Virus record (IMG/VR): IMGVR_UViG_3300017987_000071
Location: 1-64,000 of that record
Length of the DNA stretch: 64,000 nt
Reading direction: 5' to 3' (one strand)
DNA from: a virus
Of this stretch, positions 18,613 to 26,565 are shown piece after piece. The translations under genes were made by a program, and so were the position numbers. Position 1 is the first letter of the stretch. Each line of letters opens with the position of its first letter. The notes beneath the pieces are model-generated. The model saw only the letters and a list, made by a program, of their open reading frames with translations, did not search any database and was not told the origin of the DNA.

Positions 18613-20040
18613 TTACTTAGAACGCTCTCTCCTTACTATAGCCTGAATCAAATTAGGCTCATCATAACTCCTACACGATTCCGCTGATTCTACCAGCACT
18701 GAAATCTCATGGGATGGTTCTGGTAAGCGTGAGGGATGCATATCCCTAACAGCCCGACTTACCGAAGCAGATTCAGGTAAACTCTTCTTTTTAGCATCTA
18801 CCTGCTTCTTCTCAATTAATCCTTCAGCGATATGCTTCACCTGCATAGCATTAACACACTCTTTTAACGCAGGACGATATCGCTCCAACTCAGGGGAACT
18901 AAAAAGCAACCCCTCAGCAAAAAATGCAGCGCCGTCTTTATGATAGTGCTTCAGCAAACCTGCTGTAACACTCTCACAAGCAACACGCTTCTTTCCCTCC
19001 TCTTCTGCCTTTGCTTTCTTCTTTTTGGCTTCACCAAGCAAAGCCTCAGCTAATGATTCACTAGCACGACATCGCTTTACAAGTGCTTCACATATTTTGT
19101 TTAAAGCATTGTAACGCTTTGTGCGCTCAGCAAGTACTGCTTTAGTTTCAAGCAATTTTGGCAAAAGAGCAGTCACCACTTTTTGCTCAACTACGTTCTT
19201 GTTGTCACCCACAGCTTTATCCTCCCGCTGTGCTTTACGCGGTACTGCTACCGCCTTCTTCTTAACTCTTCGTTCCTTCTTGTAACCCTTTTGGTCCCAA
19301 ATCCGCCTTTCGATCAGCGCTTTTACTTTGTTAGCTTCGATCACCTCAGCGGGTTTTGCTGTAGCAGACTCAACTAAGTCCTTCAAGCGTACCAACGCTT
19401 CCGCTAATGTAACCACATCGGAATTGGATGCTATAAGCACACAGCGGGCAGCATCTATAACTTCAGCAGAAGCTACCTGTTGCCAACAACCCTCTTCTAC
19501 TCGATGCTCCTCTTTTAGAGGGCGAGTCAATGCAATATCAACAGAGGGGGTGCTCACAAAATCGAAGGTCTCCAACTGATAACCCTTCTGCACCTCCTCC
19601 AAACCATCTTGCAAAGGCATAGTCTCACCACGTCCTCTTGAAGACACCGGCACAGGGGCTTTCAACGCAAACAACTCTTTCAAAACTGTTGTGCGAGGCA
19701 CATTTAGTATCACAGCCTTACCAAGCACCAAGTTGTTTCCACCAACTCGAACTTCAGTAACAATATGCGATGTGCGATTGATGTTAGAAATTCCCTTATC
19801 AGGATGCTCCATCTCTCCCCACACCCGCATCTCATTCAACCGCTTGCTAAATATGCTTTCTGCAAGCAGTTGCTCCTCAAAGCGTTCTTTAGGATATACC
19901 CGTTTGTTTTCGTTGGCTACACCATAACGCTGAAAAGGGCCACATACCGACAAACGCTTATCGGTACCGAGAGGCGTATCTACGCTTTCGTTTAAAACCT
20001 CGATGGGTTTGAAAAGGAATGACTCTACCAGTAATTTCAC
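18613..20040 (-). CDS. Prohead protease (gp21-like) fused to scaffold-like domain
   Basis: Residues 1 to about 175 match T4 gp21-type serine proteases: FQRYGVANENKRVYPKE, the histidine motif RVWGEMEHPD (His about 79) and the serine motif PVPVSSRGRGET (Ser 133/134). Residues about 180-475 are Lys/Glu/Ala-rich and helical, with several tag-like pieces (VNAMQVKHIAEGLIEKK, SLAEALLGEAKK), as expected for a scaffold core. Protease and scaffold are separate genes in T4, so this is a fusion. The start is GTG with AGGA upstream. The product should assemble the prohead core and cut itself and other head proteins at L/I-x-E sites (family knowledge). Confidence 0.88.
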   Translation of the reverse strand: MKLLVESFLFKPIEVLNESVDTPLGTDKRLSVCGPFQRYGVANENKRVYPKERFEEQLLAESIFSKRLNEMRVWGEMEHPDKGISNINRTSHIVTEVRVGGNNLVLGKAVILNVPRTTVLKELFALKAPVPVSSRGRGETMPLQDGLEEVQKGYQLETFDFVSTPSVDIALTRPLKEEHRVEEGCWQQVASAEVIDAARCVLIASNSDVVTLAEALVRLKDLVESATAKPAEVIEANKVKALIERRIWDQKGYKKERRVKKKAVAVPRKAQREDKAVGDNKNVVEQKVVTALLPKLLETKAVLAERTKRYNALNKICEALVKRCRASESLAEALLGEAKKKKAKAEEEGKKRVACESVTAGLLKHYHKDGAAFFAEGLLFSSPELERYRPALKECVNAMQVKHIAEGLIEKKQVDAKKKSLPESASVSRAVRDMHPSRLPEPSHEISVLVESAESCRSYDEPNLIQAIVRRERSK

Positions 20041-20311
20041 TTGCTAATCCTGTTAGTTCGCGTGGCGGTTCCATATAGTACTTTCCGATCAACGGAAAAT
20101 AATGCACACGGCGAAAGCTCCACAGATAATCCAAAACCTTATCGTCATCGGCCTTCAAAAACCGCAAGACGTAAAGTCTCAATTGCTCTATGTTCTCAAC
20201 CGGCACTCTATACGAATCCCCCCACTCTACATAATTTACGATAATCGAATCATCAACATCCCGCTCCAAATACAAGTGCTTTGGGTTGCGGTCTGTTGGC
20301 AGCTCCATCAT
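19958..20311 (-). CDS. Small unknown protein upstream of protease
   Basis: This 118-aa product starts at ATG 20311 (MMELPTDRNPKHLYLERD), right after the stop of the preceding gene; the longer in-frame start at 20419 would lie inside that gene. The protein has an acidic N-terminus and a basic tail (RGFKRKRRYASRYR) and overlaps the protease gene by 83 nt in another frame. This resembles small prohead core proteins by position and charge, but no family was recognised. Confidence 0.55.
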   Translation of the reverse strand: MMELPTDRNPKHLYLERDVDDSIIVNYVEWGDSYRVPVENIEQLRLYVLRFLKADDDKVLDYLWSFRRVHYFPLIGKYYMEPPRELTGLASEITGRVIPFQTHRGFKRKRRYASRYR

Positions 20312-20312
20312 A

Positions 20313-20687
20313 TCAATTTTCGCCAATGTTGATGGCGTTTGCAAAGTCGTCGTTGTCAAACACCTGAAATACACCCTGAGTCTTTCCAGAAGCGTAAAAA
20401 CGGAAATGGGTACTGGCACCCTTCACATAGAAAGCATACTGCTCTTCTACACGAACCTTAATGGTCTTACTTCCAGCGGCAACGTCAGTCCAAGGACCAT
20501 CAGCACTCTCGGCCTCCTGTGCCTTAAAAACCATATCTTCAGCGTCGCTGTCTCGACCCACATTGGTCACTACACAATTGAAGCTACGCTTAGGGCCATC
20601 GCCCTGTAGATTCAAAGCATACGGACCTAAAACTACTCCTCCTGCTGTAGCGGAGGAGAATCTTTCTTCTGTTCTTGCTACTTGCAT
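20313..20687 (-). CDS. Beta-rich small virion protein candidate
   Basis: This 124-aa protein is predicted to be mostly beta-strands (FNCVVTNVGRD, KTIKVRVEEQYAFYVKG, THFRFYASGKTQGVFQVFD). The ATG at 20687 follows AAAGGA. The pattern of a sample-like beta sandwich and its neighbour at 20793-21122 (similar VRFYIT and YVRLRISAD strands) suggests a pair of capsid decoration or head-surface proteins. Inference from fold character and position. Confidence 0.55.
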   Translation of the reverse strand: MQVARTEERFSSATAGGVVLGPYALNLQGDGPKRSFNCVVTNVGRDSDAEDMVFKAQEAESADGPWTDVAAGSKTIKVRVEEQYAFYVKGASTHFRFYASGKTQGVFQVFDNDDFANAINIGEN

Positions 20688-20792
20688 TATCAAGTCCTTT
20701 AAATAACGAGAAGAAGAAGCGAAGAGGTGGGACTTACCTTAACGGCACAATCGCCTCTCCTTCCCAAATCGAACAAAGGAAGTGACTAAACG
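20688..20792 (-). other. Intergenic stretch, weak hairpin at upstream stop
   Basis: No gene is seen. A 5-bp hairpin with a 5-nt loop (GTGAC/GTCAC, 20782-20796) overlaps the stop codon of the preceding gene and is followed by a T-rich stretch without a clear T-run. It could be a weak terminator or a processing site; evidence is thin. Confidence 0.3.
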
Positions 20793-21122
20793 TCACGCCG
20801 ATAAGTCGCGGAGAAGTTCCCCACGACTAGGTTGGGTTATATAAAATCTTACTCCGTCCGGTGCATCAGCACTAATACGCAATCGAACATACTTCCGACT
20901 GCTATTAACAAAAAGATGCTGCCATCCTTTAGCAACCACTGCTCCCGAAGTTACATTGGTGTACGCTGTCCCATTCGTACTGTGGTCAACATAAGCAGTA
21001 ACATCAACGTCGCTGTTGTTGAAAACAAAAACGGATGCCCCTACAGGATGAATTGGCTTTAATCCCTCTAAAACAACAGGAGTATCAACCAACCGAACTT
21101 CTTCCTCAATTTTGTTAATCAT
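20793..21122 (-). CDS. Beta-rich small virion protein candidate 2
   Basis: This 109-aa protein is beta-rich (ASVFVFNNSDVDVTAYVDHS, QHLFVNSSRKYVRLRISAD, GVRFYITQPS) and looks like a beta-sandwich related to its downstream neighbour. The ribosome site GGAG before ATG 21122 is partly inside a hairpin (21129-21142). It is flanked by head-related genes; decoration protein is a reasonable guess, not shown. Confidence 0.55.
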   Translation of the reverse strand: MINKIEEEVRLVDTPVVLEGLKPIHPVGASVFVFNNSDVDVTAYVDHSTNGTAYTNVTSGAVVAKGWQHLFVNSSRKYVRLRISADAPDGVRFYITQPSRGELLRDLSA

Positions 21123-21128
21123 ATCGAC

Positions 21129-21142
21129 TCCGATTTCTCGGA
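21129..21142 (-). promoter_or_regulatory. Hairpin with GAAA tetraloop that covers the ribosome site
   Basis: The minus-strand sequence TCCGA-GAAA-TCGGA is a perfect 5-bp stem with a GNRA-type loop. Its 3' arm contains most of the GGAG used by the gene starting at 21122, so folding would hide the ribosome site. A second short stem (GGGCA/TGCCC) lies just upstream. Confidence 0.45.
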
Positions 21143-21180
21143 TTGTGTATATCTTTTCGTGGGCAGATTTTTGCCCTATT

Positions 21181-21651
21181 TCAACCTAAAAATAAATTCA
21201 CCGCTTCTACAGGGTTTACACCCGCAGCAACCTGCTTAAAGCATTCCTCTAATCGCTGCTCTGCGCTTTCAGTCAGCGTAGTATAACGAGAACTACCACA
21301 CTTATTACAACTGTAGTGCATTGCTTTTGGAGCACTAAGTTGCTCATGCAAACAATCAACACACTGCACCACCCAACCAGCAACACTCTCCTCCTTCTTC
21401 TTCTCAGTTTCAGGTGGCGGAGTAGTTGGCTTCTCAGGGGGTGTGTCTACTTTCTCAGCTTCAGGTTCAGGTTCTGCCTCTGGAGGCTCCTCTTCAATTC
21501 GTCTAGCGGTAATCTCAAACTGAGTGCCACATTTTGGGCACTTTATTGTGCAAGCTTCGTTTAAGCGCCCAGTGCCCCGCGACAAATTAATCGCTTCGTC
21601 TAGGCTACATTCCCTTGCACAATCGGGACATGTATAACTTTTTGCTAACAT
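21181..21651 (-). CDS. Double zinc-ribbon protein with C-terminal tag
   Basis: This 156-aa protein has one ribbon at the N-terminus (CPDC...CPKC) and another near the C-terminus (CVDC...CNKC), joined by a Pro/Glu-rich linker. It ends in ECFKQVAAGVNPVEAVNLFL, a clear copy of the recurrent terminal tag, closing one residue later. The ATG at 21651 follows AAAGGA. It is the gene upstream of the two beta-rich head candidates. The tag suggests it is loaded into the prohead; function otherwise unknown. Confidence 0.65.
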   Translation of the reverse strand: MLAKSYTCPDCARECSLDEAINLSRGTGRLNEACTIKCPKCGTQFEITARRIEEEPPEAEPEPEAEKVDTPPEKPTTPPPETEKKKEESVAGWVVQCVDCLHEQLSAPKAMHYSCNKCGSSRYTTLTESAEQRLEECFKQVAAGVNPVEAVNLFLG

Positions 21652-21713
21652 AGAATGTCCTTTCGCTCTAAACTCAATTCTACAAACCTACGCCCCGTCC
21701 GTCAAATAAAAAA

Positions 21714-22376
21714 TTACTTCACAACGATATTTCCAAGCATTTCCACTTCGGCAGGCACAGGCTTTTTCGCGGGCACATTAGCTTCTGGTTCAGTAACATC
21801 AACGGGTTCAGCCAATCGCGTGGGGGCTTGTGGCACCTTAACATCAGGGATAACTTTTTCGCAAGCAACCACCACCCAAAAGCGGATGTTTTGGGGATCA
21901 ACCGTAATTTCGCCAGGAGCACCACGCAAATCATCAGGAGATGCTGCCAACTTTGTACCAGGCAAAAAGGTTTTGATTTGTTCAACAAGTTGCTCTACAG
22001 AATCCTTGTCAGCAGTTTCGTTGATAAAAATGAACAGCACATCGAGGTTGTCATCAACCTCAATCTCTTCCAAATAATCCAATAGGTCTAAAGCATTCAG
22101 CTTCAGCATCACGCCATTAACCAATTCATCATAAGACAACCTCGGTTTACCCTGGGTCAAGTCCTCCAAAATGGTCGACAGTGATGCCCCCTGAATCAAC
22201 TGCTTAACGCTTTCCTCTACACCATCAGTTTTAGCAGCCTCTAAGCCAGCGATAAGCTTCTTGCCTTTATCGGTCATAAAGAAGTACCGTAGCAACTGCC
22301 TAAACTTGGTTCGATTTTGTCGGGTACCAACAGTCTGCAACCGCTGCTGGCGGTAATTCGGTCTTGGGTCACCCAT
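21714..22376 (-). CDS. Unknown acidic protein with internal tag-like motif
   Basis: This 220-aa protein starts with a basic arm, followed by VEESVKQLIQGASLSTILED, which fits the recurrent tag. A beta/alpha region follows (YLEEIEVDDNLDVLFIFINE, IRFWVVVACEKVIP), then a Pro/Ala/Glu-rich tail. AGGAG precedes the ATG at 22376. No family recognised. Context is between the glycosyltransferase island and head-associated genes. Confidence 0.55.
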   Translation of the reverse strand: MGDPRPNYRQQRLQTVGTRQNRTKFRQLLRYFFMTDKGKKLIAGLEAAKTDGVEESVKQLIQGASLSTILEDLTQGKPRLSYDELVNGVMLKLNALDLLDYLEEIEVDDNLDVLFIFINETADKDSVEQLVEQIKTFLPGTKLAASPDDLRGAPGEITVDPQNIRFWVVVACEKVIPDVKVPQAPTRLAEPVDVTEPEANVPAKKPVPAEVEMLGNIVVK

Positions 22377-22385
22377 AACAATCTC

Positions 22386-22694
22386 CTAATAACCTAATGT
22401 CAATGCCACCTCGCATATCTTCTGTGGCAAAAATATCCAATAAATATCCTCTTTTAGCGTACACAACCAGCAAACGGGTATCTTCTTAGAGCGATCTGGC
22501 GTTATAAACACCCTCTCATTAGTGTCATATAGCCAATGGAGGTTTTGGTTTATGTAATCCAGCATCTGGGTATGCCACCCCTCAGCAGGCTCATCGCCAG
22601 CAATAACATCCCCCAAACAAACGTGTATTGGACGAGTCATCGGCGCAAAAGGACCCGAAGCTAAAATGCTATAATCTCGCCACAGTACTACCAT
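22386..22694 (-). CDS. Small unknown protein
   Basis: This 102-aa product (ILASGPFAPMTRPIHVCLGD, then HWLYDTNERVFITPD) overlaps the preceding glycosyltransferase by 7 nt. The ATG at 22694 has GAGGA very close upstream. Nothing links it to a known family; coupling suggests co-expression with the transferase. Confidence 0.5.
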   Translation of the reverse strand: MVVLWRDYSILASGPFAPMTRPIHVCLGDVIAGDEPAEGWHTQMLDYINQNLHWLYDTNERVFITPDRSKKIPVCWLCTLKEDIYWIFLPQKICEVALTLGY

Positions 22695-23521
22695 TCCTCA
22701 GATACCTCTATTTCGTTAAATGGGTCATACTCCTCCCAACCTTCATCTTTCTTAATCTGCCGATACAAACGATCAGACGTTGCTCGAATCTCTCGCCATT
22801 TTGGGTTTCGCTTGATGCCTGAATTAGGTGCTGGATGGGATATGCCACCAACCTGCTTCAACCAAGGCACCTTCGGCAAAAAATACCTCAAGCACAAATA
22901 CGTCCGCCACCCTGCTTGGTTATTCCGCTGAGCAAAAAGGCTGTCAAACCTATAAAAGAAAAATCTCTCATCCCACGCGAAACCAAACATGTCTATGACA
23001 TCAATTAGCGCTGCCGCTCGATGCATATTGCAACAACTAGACACCATCGACACCAAACCATCAGGCATAGTAGGAACATTGCCTATATTCGCTTGTGGCC
23101 AAGCTACAATTCCTGCTTTTGGATAATGCTCCATTACATGAATCATATCGCTTGCCCACCCATCATGCACAAGCACATCCTGGTCAAGAAAAGCAAAATA
23201 CTTCAAATCAGAATACTTCTCTCTAAAATGATCGAAAACCCGATTGCGAGATACGGAGCAGCCAACGTTGTACGGACTGTCGATAACCGTAAATCGCTGG
23301 TCGCCAAACTCCTGAACTGCCTTTACGTTAGTCCTATTATCCTCTGTATTGTCAAAAATGCAGCACTCAAAAGGCACAAAAGTACTGCGTTGGATATGCA
23401 ACATACAGCGGATTAAATCATGCACGCCACCATAAGCAAGAATGCCTATTGCCAAAACAGGCCCAGGATCAATCTCCTTTCGCCAGTTGATTGGTTGGTC
23501 AACTTTATCTAAAGACTTCAC
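22688..23521 (-). CDS. Family 2-like glycosyltransferase
   Basis: This 277-aa protein has a GT-A fold pattern: VLAIGILAYGGVHDLIRCML, FECCIFDNTEDN, SPYNVGCSVSRNRVFD and the metal-binding YFAFLDQDVLV (D-x-D). GT2-like enzymes transfer sugars from nucleotide donors; target here could be LPS, capsule or a virion protein. The GTG at 23521 has GGGGAGAGAAGG upstream and overlaps the preceding methyltransferase by 4 nt (GTGA), so the two are coupled. Confidence 0.82.
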   Translation of the reverse strand: MKSLDKVDQPINWRKEIDPGPVLAIGILAYGGVHDLIRCMLHIQRSTFVPFECCIFDNTEDNRTNVKAVQEFGDQRFTVIDSPYNVGCSVSRNRVFDHFREKYSDLKYFAFLDQDVLVHDGWASDMIHVMEHYPKAGIVAWPQANIGNVPTMPDGLVSMVSSCCNMHRAAALIDVIDMFGFAWDERFFFYRFDSLFAQRNNQAGWRTYLCLRYFLPKVPWLKQVGGISHPAPNSGIKRNPKWREIRATSDRLYRQIKKDEGWEEYDPFNEIEVSEEW

Positions 23522-24177
23522 GCCTTCTCTCCCCTCAATATAAAATGCTCTTGCCCCGACAAGCGCACACCAGCACCCGTAAACTCTAATTCTGGGAACA
23601 TATTCCTGTACTCTGTCTGACTGCGAAACGTCAAATATGGTAGAGAAGCAATCTTTTCTGTATTCTCTACCAAAACAAGCAAGCCTCCGGGGGCCAACAT
23701 TCGATTAAGAAATGCTACAGTTCTCTTTAGCATAGATGGTACAACGATATGCTGCAACACAGTACAGCAAAAAACGATATCAAAAGGACCCTCATTGAAA
23801 GTATTCAAGTCATCCAAAACCACAAAGCGACCTGTTGGATGCTGTTGCCTTGCTAAGCGTATTGCTTCAGGAGTACAATCCACACCCAAATACTGCAAAC
23901 CAGTATATCTTTGAGACAAACCCCAAAAAACAGGAAACCAACGCCCAACCCCGCAACCAAAATCCAACAAGCGAGCACTTCGTTTATTCGCTGAAAGCCA
24001 AATACCCATAGCCCCCTCAACATTAGGTTGCACCGCCAACGCCCACTCAAGTTCCACCTTCCGTTTTGCTTTGTCCGATTTAGTCGAGTTAACATGCAAC
24101 ACAGTATTGCAACCTTGCTTCTTATATCGCTCATCCCAATACCGTTGATGTTCCTCTTCAGTCTGAAATTGCTTCAT
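23518..24177 (-). CDS. Class I SAM-dependent methyltransferase
   Basis: This 219-aa enzyme has motif I ARLLDFGCGVGRWFPVF, motif II LGVDCTPEAIRLAR, motif IV FDIVFCCTVLQHIV and a motif VI-like LAPGGLLVLVE. This is the Methyltransf_25/11 type, usually acting on small molecules or sugars. It sits between radical SAM and glycosyltransferase genes, so a sugar or modified peptide is a likely substrate (inference). Substrate cannot be read from sequence. Confidence 0.85.
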   Translation of the reverse strand: MKQFQTEEEHQRYWDERYKKQGCNTVLHVNSTKSDKAKRKVELEWALAVQPNVEGAMGIWLSANKRSARLLDFGCGVGRWFPVFWGLSQRYTGLQYLGVDCTPEAIRLARQQHPTGRFVVLDDLNTFNEGPFDIVFCCTVLQHIVVPSMLKRTVAFLNRMLAPGGLLVLVENTEKIASLPYLTFRSQTEYRNMFPELEFTGAGVRLSGQEHFILRGEKA

Positions 24178-24183
24178 GTCCCA

Positions 24184-24972
24184 CTACTCCATAAATTCAA
24201 TAGAAGAGTCAATAATGCCATCACAAGCACAGCAACAACCGTACTCGTTACATTCAGTTCTAACTTCCCGTTGAACAAACTGCCAATCAGTTTCCCAGAA
24301 TACTGGGTCAGGCGTCCGCCAACCCCTACGCATATAAGTCACACAAGGGTACCTTGCCCCGTCTGGCCCATACAAGTATATCCTATTCTTGCAAATAACT
24401 CTACGCGGTACGCCACAAGTCTTATGCTTAGCAGAAGTCACCCACTGGTTTTCGGATATCACCAACTTCGTCCCCGAAATGCGATTAAAATGGCGCAGGT
24501 ATGCTACCCGCGAAGGCGACCCATCCACCACAATAAGCACAAAATAATCAACCATATTGGACTTTAGAATCATATCCACATGCGTCCGGTACACATCCAA
24601 ACCACCAGGCGAATGCAAACTGCCTCGGATGCCCACCTCTCGCTTTAACTTTCGCAGTAGGGTATCAGGAGGAATCGTTAAGTTGGTATAAACAATCACG
24701 CCAATAGCAGATGGTATAGCATTAATCAAATCTGCTAAACCAGGATACATCAACGGTTCGCCCCCCGTTATATGTACCCCCGAAAATTGCCCTGATTGCA
24801 AGCGAACTAATCCCTTCACCCATAACTCCGGTTTAGCAGAAGGCAAGCTACCCCCACCAGAACCATTTGAGCAATATGAACATTGCATATTGCATTGAAG
24901 CGTTGGATATATGCGCAGGATTTTATCAGCACTGCCCTTATTCAAATCTACTCTGCGTAATTTCAATTCCAT
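24184..24972 (-). CDS. Radical SAM enzyme
   Basis: This 262-aa protein has the cluster motif CNMQCSYC (C-x3-C-x2-C) followed by the SAM-binding GGEPLMYPG. The C-terminal part has further cysteines (CGVPRRVIC, YPCVTYM, CNEYGCCCAC) that may bind auxiliary iron-sulfur clusters, as in SPASM-like enzymes. I chose ATG at 24972, with GAGAGGTGG upstream, over GTG at 24984. It lies in an island of two transferases and a methyltransferase. Modification of a peptide or sugar is possible; target unknown. Confidence 0.85.
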   Translation of the reverse strand: MELKLRRVDLNKGSADKILRIYPTLQCNMQCSYCSNGSGGGSLPSAKPELWVKGLVRLQSGQFSGVHITGGEPLMYPGLADLINAIPSAIGVIVYTNLTIPPDTLLRKLKREVGIRGSLHSPGGLDVYRTHVDMILKSNMVDYFVLIVVDGSPSRVAYLRHFNRISGTKLVISENQWVTSAKHKTCGVPRRVICKNRIYLYGPDGARYPCVTYMRRGWRTPDPVFWETDWQFVQREVRTECNEYGCCCACDGIIDSSIEFME

Positions 24973-25814
24973 AAAAGCCCCCACCTCTCTCTTATTTTCT
25001 GGTGCACAACAGGGTACGTATCCGTCTCCTCTTGCTGTCTAATAAAACGTACATCCGTAGAAAAGGTTGAGCGAAAAGCAGTCTTAAATCCCTCTTCACC
25101 CTTTGAAACCTTCGCCCACTTCACCAAAAACTCAGTAGTACCCCAAGCAGACTCCAACCTCCGTAAAGGACGCTGATTGCATAATTCCCACATCGGCAAT
25201 AGCAAACCCGACTGGCGATCAAGTTGGCGACCAAAATGCACAGGAAACCGTCGCTTGCGTAAATACAACCCACTTGCTTCCTGTATGCGCAATAACCAAT
25301 CCTCTGCGAGAACTGCATTGCTAAACCGAACATCGAACCAACCCAACTCACCCACCACCCGCATATCCATTGCAAACCCATACCACCAGCATAACCGCTG
25401 TCCGCATTTTGGCACAAGGGAGCACAACACATATCTGCGTTTAGCCTTCATTATATGCCAAACGCTACGTAAAAAAGGACCAGGGGCAACACGCACTTTA
25501 TCCGATACAAAAACAACATAACGAGTACACACACGCAAAAGTGCTTCATTCATCAATTGCGAATCCGATACTCGTCGTCTATGCCATCCTATCTTTACCT
25601 TGGGATGCACACGCTTAGGCCACGTTTGCATGTCTTCGTCGAAATAATGCCCCCTGCGCAGTTGGTATTTAACCCCCCAAGAACCACCGGGCGCTGGGCC
25701 ACTACCTGATATATAGATGGGTATCTTGGGGGGCACATGCGGATGCAATTTCTTCATAACACGCATGCTGCTATCCAAATCATGCCCAATGACGACTATC
25801 GTAAATCGTTGCAT
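24963..25814 (-). CDS. Putative glycosyltransferase (GT-A-like)
   Basis: This 283-aa protein has a Rossmann-like start (RFTIVVIGHDLDSSMRV), then LMNEALLRVCTRYVVFVSDK, which fits the D-x-D-like donor region of GT-A enzymes in altered form. A later stretch has LGWFDVRFSNAVLAEDWLLR, similar to GT2 acceptor loops. Basic throughout. The ribosome site is weak: a 46-bp duplicated segment with AGGAGG lies some 27 nt upstream. Family call moderate. Confidence 0.6.
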   Translation of the reverse strand: MQRFTIVVIGHDLDSSMRVMKKLHPHVPPKIPIYISGSGPAPGGSWGVKYQLRRGHYFDEDMQTWPKRVHPKVKIGWHRRRVSDSQLMNEALLRVCTRYVVFVSDKVRVAPGPFLRSVWHIMKAKRRYVLCSLVPKCGQRLCWWYGFAMDMRVVGELGWFDVRFSNAVLAEDWLLRIQEASGLYLRKRRFPVHFGRQLDRQSGLLLPMWELCNQRPLRRLESAWGTTEFLVKWAKVSKGEEGFKTAFRSTFSTDVRFIRQQEETDTYPVVHQKIRERWGLLWN

Positions 25815-25824
25815 CGTTTCTCAC

Positions 25825-25916
25825 TTTATAAAAGGGTCGTCCCTCCTAAACCATTTATCCTTAGAGGCCCTTTATAAAAGGGTCGTCCTTCCTAAACCAT
25901 TTATCCTTAGAGGCCC
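25825..25916 (-). repeat. 46-bp tandem duplication at gene end
   Basis: Two adjacent 46-bp copies (25825-25870 and 25871-25916) differ at one position. The upstream (minus-strand) copy encodes the C-terminal residues SKDKWFRKDDPFIK of the tagged helical protein. The second copy is 46, not a multiple of 3, so it shifts frame and gives stop TAA two codons later. Without the duplication the gene would end in FIK followed by TGA. Confidence 0.85.
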
Positions 25917-26556
25917 ATTGCTGCCAACCCTCAGCAACACCAAGCACCAAGTCCACTGCGCTAACTTTAGGTATTGCTAACCCTCTACGGGCCCAATCAG
26001 CAGCCATTTCATTAACCTCCTCTATTTTGGGTTGTATCCTCCTATTAAATTCAGTGAAGCCTCGCATATAACCAGTCAAAACACGATCCAATTGATTAAA
26101 TGGACCCCCCTTAACCATCACATTCGGTTGTCTACGCTTCAACCCCAAAATCTCGCGCCGAACATCCTTATACTTTCGTTGCATACTAGCAAACACCTTT
26201 GACCAAGCATTCAACACTTCAATTGCATCATCTGACCAAGCGTATTTTACCTCATGCACCCAATCCAGCATCAGTTTGCCCAACGCTTTTATTCTACGCT
26301 CAACAAACCAAGTTGCACGCTCTTCGCGAGTCCCAACCCGCAACAGTTTACGAATGCCATTAAACAATTTACCCAAGTAATGAAAAATCTCTTGCACCTG
26401 AGCAGCCAGCATCCGCAATCCCCCGGACTGTAGAAAACTTGCCCAAAAATCAGGAGCAGTAAAGTTCTCACTTAGCACATCAGCAACTAGCGTTCTTGCT
26501 TCCTCAACAGGAGACCCGCCAGCAACTACACGATCTACAGATTCTGCTATCTCCAT
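25861..26556 (-). CDS. Tagged helical protein, family B
   Basis: This 231-aa protein opens with MEIAESVDRVVAGGSPVEEA, a clear N-terminal tag, followed by RTLVADVLSE (an L-S-E site). The body is helical and amphipathic, with hydrophobic patches near residue 50-70 and basic coiled regions later (FASMQRKYKDVRREILGLKR). Shares general layout with genes at 31371, 39993 and 52480. GGAG lies before ATG 26556. Its end was altered by a 46-bp duplication. Function unknown; internal virion protein proposed. Confidence 0.6.
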   Translation of the reverse strand: MEIAESVDRVVAGGSPVEEARTLVADVLSENFTAPDFWASFLQSGGLRMLAAQVQEIFHYLGKLFNGIRKLLRVGTREERATWFVERRIKALGKLMLDWVHEVKYAWSDDAIEVLNAWSKVFASMQRKYKDVRREILGLKRRQPNVMVKGGPFNQLDRVLTGYMRGFTEFNRRIQPKIEEVNEMAADWARRGLAIPKVSAVDLVLGVAEGWQQWASKDKWFRKDDPFIKGL

Positions 26557-26565
26557 AACAATCTC

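Noticed and set aside
20782-20796. Strong intrinsic terminator after 20793 gene
   Set aside because: Stem is only 5 bp and no run of T follows, so I list it only as a weak hairpin.
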